Source: Rhodoplanes sp046000175 (lineage in GTDB: Bacteria > Pseudomonadota > Alphaproteobacteria > Rhizobiales > Xanthobacteraceae). Taken from it: a DNA stretch of 64,000 bases. Below are positions 60,026 to 64,000 of the stretch, piece by piece (positions within the stretch are counted from its first letter, which is position 1; each line of letters opens with the position of its first letter). The notes below the pieces were generated by a model. That model did no database searches. It was not told the DNA's origin and saw nothing but the letters and a program-made list of their open reading frames with translations. The position numbers and the translations under genes were made by a program. Location of the stretch: assembly GCF_046000175.1 (NCBI RefSeq), contig NZ_JBEOMB010000053.1, positions 34,319 to 98,318 of the forward strand, read 5' to 3'.

Positions 60026-60205
60026 ATGATTCGCCCCGACAAGCTCGATGGCGTCATCCGGACGACACGAAGCGGATCGACACGAAGCGGATCGACACGG
60101 AGCGGATCGACACGGAGCGGATCGGTACGAAGCGGATCGGTACGAAGCCGGCGCGCGGCGTTCTCGGGACGCACGATCATCGCTCGGAAAGGGCCTCTCA
60201 CATGA
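60026..60205 (+). CDS. Possible small ORF of pentapeptide repeats overlapping the RimK-like gene
   Basis: A 59-codon frame from ATG 60026 that is almost wholly made of the 15-bp tandem repeat: TRSGS/VRSGS units. Its stop TGA overlaps the ATG of the next gene as ATGA. The overlap is the pattern of translational coupling, and the repeat gives an intrinsically disordered basic/Ser-rich peptide. It may be only a by-product of the repeat. Confidence 0.3.
   Translation: MIRPDKLDGVIRTTRSGSTRSGSTRSGSTRSGSVRSGSVRSRRAAFSGRTIIARKGPLT
60065..60154. repeat. Tandem repeat, six 15-bp units before a RimK-like gene
   Basis: Consensus ACACGAAGCGGATCG, with A/G and AC/GT variation between units: two copies of the first type, two of ACACGGAGCGGATCG, and two beginning GTACGAAGC, the last degenerate. 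It lies 48 bases upstream of the ATG at 60202. This is the longest tandem array of the window. Confidence 0.92.
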
Positions 60206-61695
60206 CCGGCTGGGTCATCCTGGTCGACCAGCCCCGCGACTTTCCCAATGCCGACACGCCGCACAAGGTGATCACCACGAGCGAGTACCTGGCGCGCCCG
60301 CGGCTGTTCGCGGCGGCGCGACCGAAGCTGATCAACCTGTCGCGCTCGTATGCGTACCAGTCGAAGGGCTACTACGCCTCGCTGCTCGCCGAGGCGCGCG
60401 GCCACCGGGTGGTGCCGACCGTCGAGACCATGCTGGAGCTGCGCGAGGCGAAGCTCTACGAGCACGCGCTCCCCGAGCTGGAGGACTCCCTCAACCGGTG
60501 TGCCCGAAAGGCCGAGTTCCAGCCGGAGGGCGAGCTGAAGCTGTTCGTCTGCTTCGGGCTGGTGCGCGGCAACGCCGTGCGGGACGGCATCGTGCGCGAC
60601 GCGCGCTTCGAGGCGTTCGGCCGGCTGCTGTTCGACTGGTTCCGCTGCCCGGCCCTCGAGGTGACGGTCGACACCGGCGCCGTCTGGCTGTCGATCGACC
60701 GCATCCGCATGCGCAACGCGACGCGGCTCGCCAATGGCGAGGCGGCGTTCTTCCGCGACGCCCTCCATCAGCACACCAGGCGCGATTGGCGCAGCCCGAA
60801 GGCGCGCACCACCGCGAAGTTCGATCTCGCGGTGCTGTACGATCCCAACGAGAAGATGCCGCCCTCGTCGGCCTCGACGATCCGGCACTTCGCCCGCATC
60901 GCCGAGCGCCACTCGGTCGACGTCGAGCCGATCGGCCGGCGCCAGCTCGCCGAGCTCGCCGAGTACGACGGGCTGTTCATCCGCGAGACCACCTCGATCG
61001 ACAATCACACCTACCGGTTCGCCCGCCGCGCCGTGCAGGAGGGGATGCCGGTCATCGACGACCCGATCTCGATGATCCGCTGCACCAACAAGGTCTTTCT
61101 CATGGAGCTGCTCGGCCAGAACCGGGTGGCGATGCCGCCGACCCGGATCGTCTCCGAGCCGGCCGACCTCGAGCGGGCGATCGACGAGCTCGGCCTGCCG
61201 CTGGTGGTGAAGATCCCGGACGGCTCGTTCTCCCGCGGCGTCCACAAGGTGACGACGGCGCAGGAGTTCAAGCGCGTCGCCGACGAGCTGCTGGAAGAGA
61301 CCGACCTGCTGCTCGCGCAAAAATTCATGCCGACCGAGTTCGACTGGCGGGTCGGCGTGCTGGCCGGCGAGCCCTTGTTCGTCTGCCAGTACCGGATGGC
61401 GCGCGGCCACTGGCAGATCGTCAAGTACAAGTCCGACGGCACGTCGCGCGAGGGCGGCTTCAAGACCTTCGACCTCGACCAGGCGCCACCCGCCGTCATC
61501 GAGACGGCGGTGCGCGCCGCCCGCCCGATCGGCGACGGCTTCTACGGGGTGGATCTGAAGGAGACGCCGGACGGTGTCGTCGTCATGGAGGTCAACGACA
61601 ACCCCAATCTCGAGCACGGCATCGAGGACGCGGTCGGCAAGGACGAGATCTGGGTGCGGCTCTTGAAGTGGTTCATGGCCAGGATGGAGGGGTAG
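60202..61695 (+). CDS. RimK-like ATP-grasp protein
   Basis: A 497-residue ATP-grasp ligase of the RimK family with an extra N-terminal domain (VILVDQPRDFPNADTPHKVI). The central region SPKARTTAKFDLAVLYDPNE leads into the ATP-grasp core: NKVFLMELLGQNRVAMPPT, LPLVVKIPDGSFSRGVHKV and GVDLKETPDGVVVMEVNDNPN, where the Glu/Asn pair binds Mg. RimK enzymes add amino acids to protein or peptide C-termini; the substrate is unknown. It is linked to the GNAT gene upstream. Confidence 0.9.
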   Translation: MTGWVILVDQPRDFPNADTPHKVITTSEYLARPRLFAAARPKLINLSRSYAYQSKGYYASLLAEARGHRVVPTVETMLELREAKLYEHALPELEDSLNRCARKAEFQPEGELKLFVCFGLVRGNAVRDGIVRDARFEAFGRLLFDWFRCPALEVTVDTGAVWLSIDRIRMRNATRLANGEAAFFRDALHQHTRRDWRSPKARTTAKFDLAVLYDPNEKMPPSSASTIRHFARIAERHSVDVEPIGRRQLAELAEYDGLFIRETTSIDNHTYRFARRAVQEGMPVIDDPISMIRCTNKVFLMELLGQNRVAMPPTRIVSEPADLERAIDELGLPLVVKIPDGSFSRGVHKVTTAQEFKRVADELLEETDLLLAQKFMPTEFDWRVGVLAGEPLFVCQYRMARGHWQIVKYKSDGTSREGGFKTFDLDQAPPAVIETAVRAARPIGDGFYGVDLKETPDGVVVMEVNDNPNLEHGIEDAVGKDEIWVRLLKWFMARMEG

Positions 61696-61751
61696 TGCCG
61701 CTCGGCTCCGCGTGCCCTGGACATGGCGCAGTGGAATGGCGCAGTGGATTC

Positions 61752-61853
61752 GTAGGGTGGGCAAAGGCGCGGAACGCGCCGTGCCCACGCGGTCGCGCGC
61801 TCATCGGGACCGGACGGCGTGGGCACGCCGCTGCGCGGCTTTGCCCACCCTAC
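61752..61853. repeat. Dispersed palindromic repeat, family F copy 2
   Basis: Ends GTAGGGTGGGCAAAGG and CTTTGCCCACCCTAC, inner GCGCCGTGCCCACGCGG and GGCGTGGGCACGCC. It is highly similar to 33994-34144 although 28 kb away. It lies between convergent genes. Confidence 0.9.
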
Positions 61854-61883
61854 TGGCTGGAAGTAGCGCGGCCGTGCCGCCGA

Positions 61884-62690
61884 TCACCCCAGTGGGCCGT
61901 CCTTCAACCGCGACACGTCGAACCGGTCGACCTCGTGCAAGAGCGCGACGAAGCCGCGGGCCGCGTGGTCGAGCGCGGCGGAGCCCTTCTCGGCCGAGGC
62001 GGGGCGGGGGTCGCCGACCGCGCCGGACTCGTGGAGGTCCTGGGTCATCCAGCCGAACGGCGCCGGCGTATAGGGGTGCAGCCAGCGGAACTCGCGCTCC
62101 ATGGCGACCGAGACCGACTCGGCGTTCTCGGCCTTCTCCATCCGCACCGCCTGCGGCCGGTGCGCCAGCACGAGCGAGGTCTCGATGTCGCCCGCGTGGA
62201 TGCCGTGGTGCTGCTCGTGCGGCGTGAACAGCCCGTCCGGATAGCCGAAGCGATGCCAGTGGGTGGTGACGACCAGCATGCCGAGGCTCGCGCGCAGCTC
62301 GCGGGCGACGATGTCGATCGCCTGCACGTTGCCGCCGTGGCTGGTGACGATCACGAGCTTCCGCACGCCGGCGCGAAACACGCTCTCGCCGATCTCGGTC
62401 CAGGCCCGGATCGCCGTCTCGGGGGAGAGCGTCAGCGTGCCCGGGAAGGCGAGGTGCTCGGACGAGTGGCCGATCGCCTGGACGGGCAGCAGGGTCGCCG
62501 GCAGGTCGTCCGGGACCAGGGCCGCGACGCGATCGAGATGCGCTTGCGCGATCAGGGTGTCGGTCGCTACCGGCAGATGCGGTCCGTGCTGCTCTGTGGC
62601 GGCGACCGGCAGGACGGCGATCCAGCGCGCCGTGTCCCCGGAGGCGAAATCCTCCCAGGTCATGTCGCCCCAGTGTCGTTTCGGCAGCAT
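61884..62690 (-). CDS. Creatininase-family amidohydrolase
   Basis: A 268-residue metal-dependent amidohydrolase of the creatininase family. The characteristic EQHGPHLPVATDT (about residues 33-45) provides His/Asp ligands. VTSHGGN (about 114-120) and GIHAGDIETS (about 159-168) carry further His and Glu ligands. Members hydrolyse cyclic or linear amides; the substrate is unknown. The gene is divergent from an ABC substrate-binding gene, which suggests uptake and hydrolysis of a nitrogenous compound. Confidence 0.92.
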   Translation of the reverse strand: MLPKRHWGDMTWEDFASGDTARWIAVLPVAATEQHGPHLPVATDTLIAQAHLDRVAALVPDDLPATLLPVQAIGHSSEHLAFPGTLTLSPETAIRAWTEIGESVFRAGVRKLVIVTSHGGNVQAIDIVARELRASLGMLVVTTHWHRFGYPDGLFTPHEQHHGIHAGDIETSLVLAHRPQAVRMEKAENAESVSVAMEREFRWLHPYTPAPFGWMTQDLHESGAVGDPRPASAEKGSAALDHAARGFVALLHEVDRFDVSRLKDGPLG

Positions 62691-62821
62691 TGTCGTAGAA
62701 CTCTCGACGTGACGGTAGGATTTCGGCGCGACAACGTGCGGCGCGACAGAGACGGCCGGCCGGTCACGGTGGCGGCCCGTGGTGACGGGGGCAGACGATC
62801 GCCCCTACAGAGGACGAAACG

Positions 62822-63883
62822 ATGCGGTTCGCAAGTCCATTCCGGCGCTGGTCCGGCACGCTCGCCCGGCTGGTCGCGGCGCTCGCCGCGCTGGCGCTGC
62901 TCGCCGGCCCGCTCGCCGCGCCGGCGAACGCCCAGGGCGCCGGCGGCGCGCTCGACAAGGTGGCGTTCGGCACCAACTGGGTCGCCCAGGCCGAGCACGG
63001 CGGCTTCTACCAGGCGCTCGCCGACGGCACCTATCGGCGCTACGGGCTCGACGTCACCATCGTGCCGGGCGGTCCCAACGCCAACAACCGCATGCTGCTG
63101 CCGGTCGGCAAGCTCGACTTCTACATGAGCGCCAACACGCTGCAGTCGTTCGACGCGGTCGAGCAGGGCATCCCGACCGTCGCGGTCGCGGCGATCTTCC
63201 AGAAGGATCCCCAGGTGCTGATCGCCCATCCGGGCGCGGTCCAGCGCTTCGCCGACCTCAAGCGGCTCAACCTGTTCGTCTCCAAGGAGGGCATGGCGAG
63301 CTACTTCCAGTGGCTCAAGGCCGACTACGGCTTCAGCGACGCGCAGGTGAAGCCCTACACGTCGAACGCCCAGCCGTTTCTGGCCGACACGCGCAGTGCC
63401 ATGCAGGGCTACGTCACCTCCGAGCCGTTCGTGATCGAGAGGCAGAGCCGCATCCGCCCATTGGTGTTCCTGCTCGCCGACCAGGGCTTCACCAGCTACT
63501 CGACCCTGATCGAGACGCGGCGCGACCTGATCGAGGGCAAGCCCGGGCTGGTGCAGCGCTTCGTCGATGCCTCGATCGTCGGCTGGTACACCTATCTGTA
63601 CGGCGACCCGAGCGCCGGCAATGCGCTGATCCGCAAGCAGAACCCGGACATGAGCGACGACCTGCTCGACTACGCGCGCCGCCAGCTGCGCGACCGCGGC
63701 ATCGTCGATTCGGGCGATGCGCTGTCGCTCGGCATCGGCGCCATGACGGACGCCCGCATGGCGGGCTTCTTCGCCGCCATGGTGAAGGCCGGCGTCACCA
63801 AGCCCACCGTCGACTTCCGCCGCTCCTACACGCTGCAGTTCGTCAACAAGCGGGTCGGCATCGACCTGCGGCCGAAGAACTGA
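62822..63883 (+). CDS. ABC transporter substrate-binding protein (NMT1/SsuA-like)
   Basis: A 353-residue periplasmic binding protein: a signal peptide (RLVAALAALALLAGPLAAPANA), then the NMT1/SsuA-like fold: KVAFGTNWVAQAEHGGFYQALADG, DVTIVPGGPNANNRMLLPVGKLDFYM and LKRLNLFVSKEGMASYF. Such proteins bind pyrimidine precursors, sulfonates or nitrogenous compounds. It is divergent from the creatininase-family gene. The permease and ATPase are not in the window, possibly beyond its right edge. Confidence 0.9.
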   Translation: MRFASPFRRWSGTLARLVAALAALALLAGPLAAPANAQGAGGALDKVAFGTNWVAQAEHGGFYQALADGTYRRYGLDVTIVPGGPNANNRMLLPVGKLDFYMSANTLQSFDAVEQGIPTVAVAAIFQKDPQVLIAHPGAVQRFADLKRLNLFVSKEGMASYFQWLKADYGFSDAQVKPYTSNAQPFLADTRSAMQGYVTSEPFVIERQSRIRPLVFLLADQGFTSYSTLIETRRDLIEGKPGLVQRFVDASIVGWYTYLYGDPSAGNALIRKQNPDMSDDLLDYARRQLRDRGIVDSGDALSLGIGAMTDARMAGFFAAMVKAGVTKPTVDFRRSYTLQFVNKRVGIDLRPKN

Positions 63884-63941
63884 GCGGATGAACTGACCGA
63901 GGGTGGACGAACGGATCATGATGGGGCACGGCGCCAGTTCT

Positions 63942-63999
63942 CCCTCTCCCCGCGTGCGGGGAGAGGGTGGCTCGCCGCGCAGCGGCGAGACGGGTGAGG
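63942..63999. repeat. Palindromic repeat at the right edge
   Basis: CCCTCTCCCCGCGTGCGGGGAGAGGG followed by GGCTCGCCGCGCAGCGGCGAG. The first arm pair equals that at 56806-56831. It lies downstream of the substrate-binding gene and may act at its mRNA 3' end. Confidence 0.75.
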
Positions 64000-64000
64000 G

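Overview
The window is 64 kb of dense, high-GC chromosome from an alphaproteobacterium, most likely of the order Hyphomicrobiales (Rhizobiales). The evidence is gene content rather than any single marker: an mdh-sucCD-sucAB-lpd tricarboxylic-acid block, PHB regulator phaR beside phaA, an alphaproteobacterial homospermidine synthase, DUF3551 and DUF1007 proteins, and an initiator tRNA. Many intergenic gaps hold dispersed palindromic repeats of at least seven sequence types. The homospermidine synthase resembles the Blastochloris type, but the genus cannot be fixed from this.

Layout. 0-13 kb: TCA operon on the plus strand (mdh, sucC, sucD, a small aspartic-protease-like gene, sucA, sucB, later lpd). 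Between sucB and lpd sit a lower-GC DUF4160/DUF2442 pair, a nucleotidyltransferase remnant with an in-frame stop, a LysE-type exporter and a MAPEG protein. Right after lpd, with its own promoter-like sequence, is a macro-like plus TIR/SEFIR fusion protein, the best candidate here for an undescribed (defence or NAD-signalling) system. 13-25 kb: DUF4337, dapB, gpmI, an Ada-like repair protein with DUF2244, nth, crcB plus DUF190, a quinone-reductase-like flavoprotein, fhs, tRNA-fMet and a CHAD protein. 25-34 kb: MgtC-like protein, secreted papain-like protease, GlsB-like protein, K+/H+ antiporter, BKACE enzyme, small secreted proteins and a PAS/GGDEF-like/EAL protein.

34-43 kb: phaR and phaA are divergent, followed by a methyltransferase, a glutathione S-transferase and a MacAB-like efflux set (adaptor, ATPase, two FtsX permeases). 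43-47 kb: a polyamine operon on the minus strand (ornithine decarboxylase, GNAT acetyltransferase, homospermidine synthase) behind a long structured leader. 47-52 kb: M3 oligopeptidase and gamma-glutamyltransferase. 51.7-59.2 kb: a metal island with DUF1007 plus a His-rich NicO transporter, a ZnuBC-type ABC system with a 49-residue His-rich membrane microprotein behind a Zur-like palindrome, and a Cu+ P-type ATPase; an unusual nitrile-hydratase-accessory-like protein lies inside it. 59-64 kb: GNAT plus RimK-like ATP-grasp pair flanked by 15-bp tandem repeats, a creatininase-family amidohydrolase and a divergent ABC substrate-binding protein.

All functions are read from sequence motifs and family knowledge; no search was run. 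Start codons are chosen by homology and ribosome-binding context and some are uncertain, as stated.
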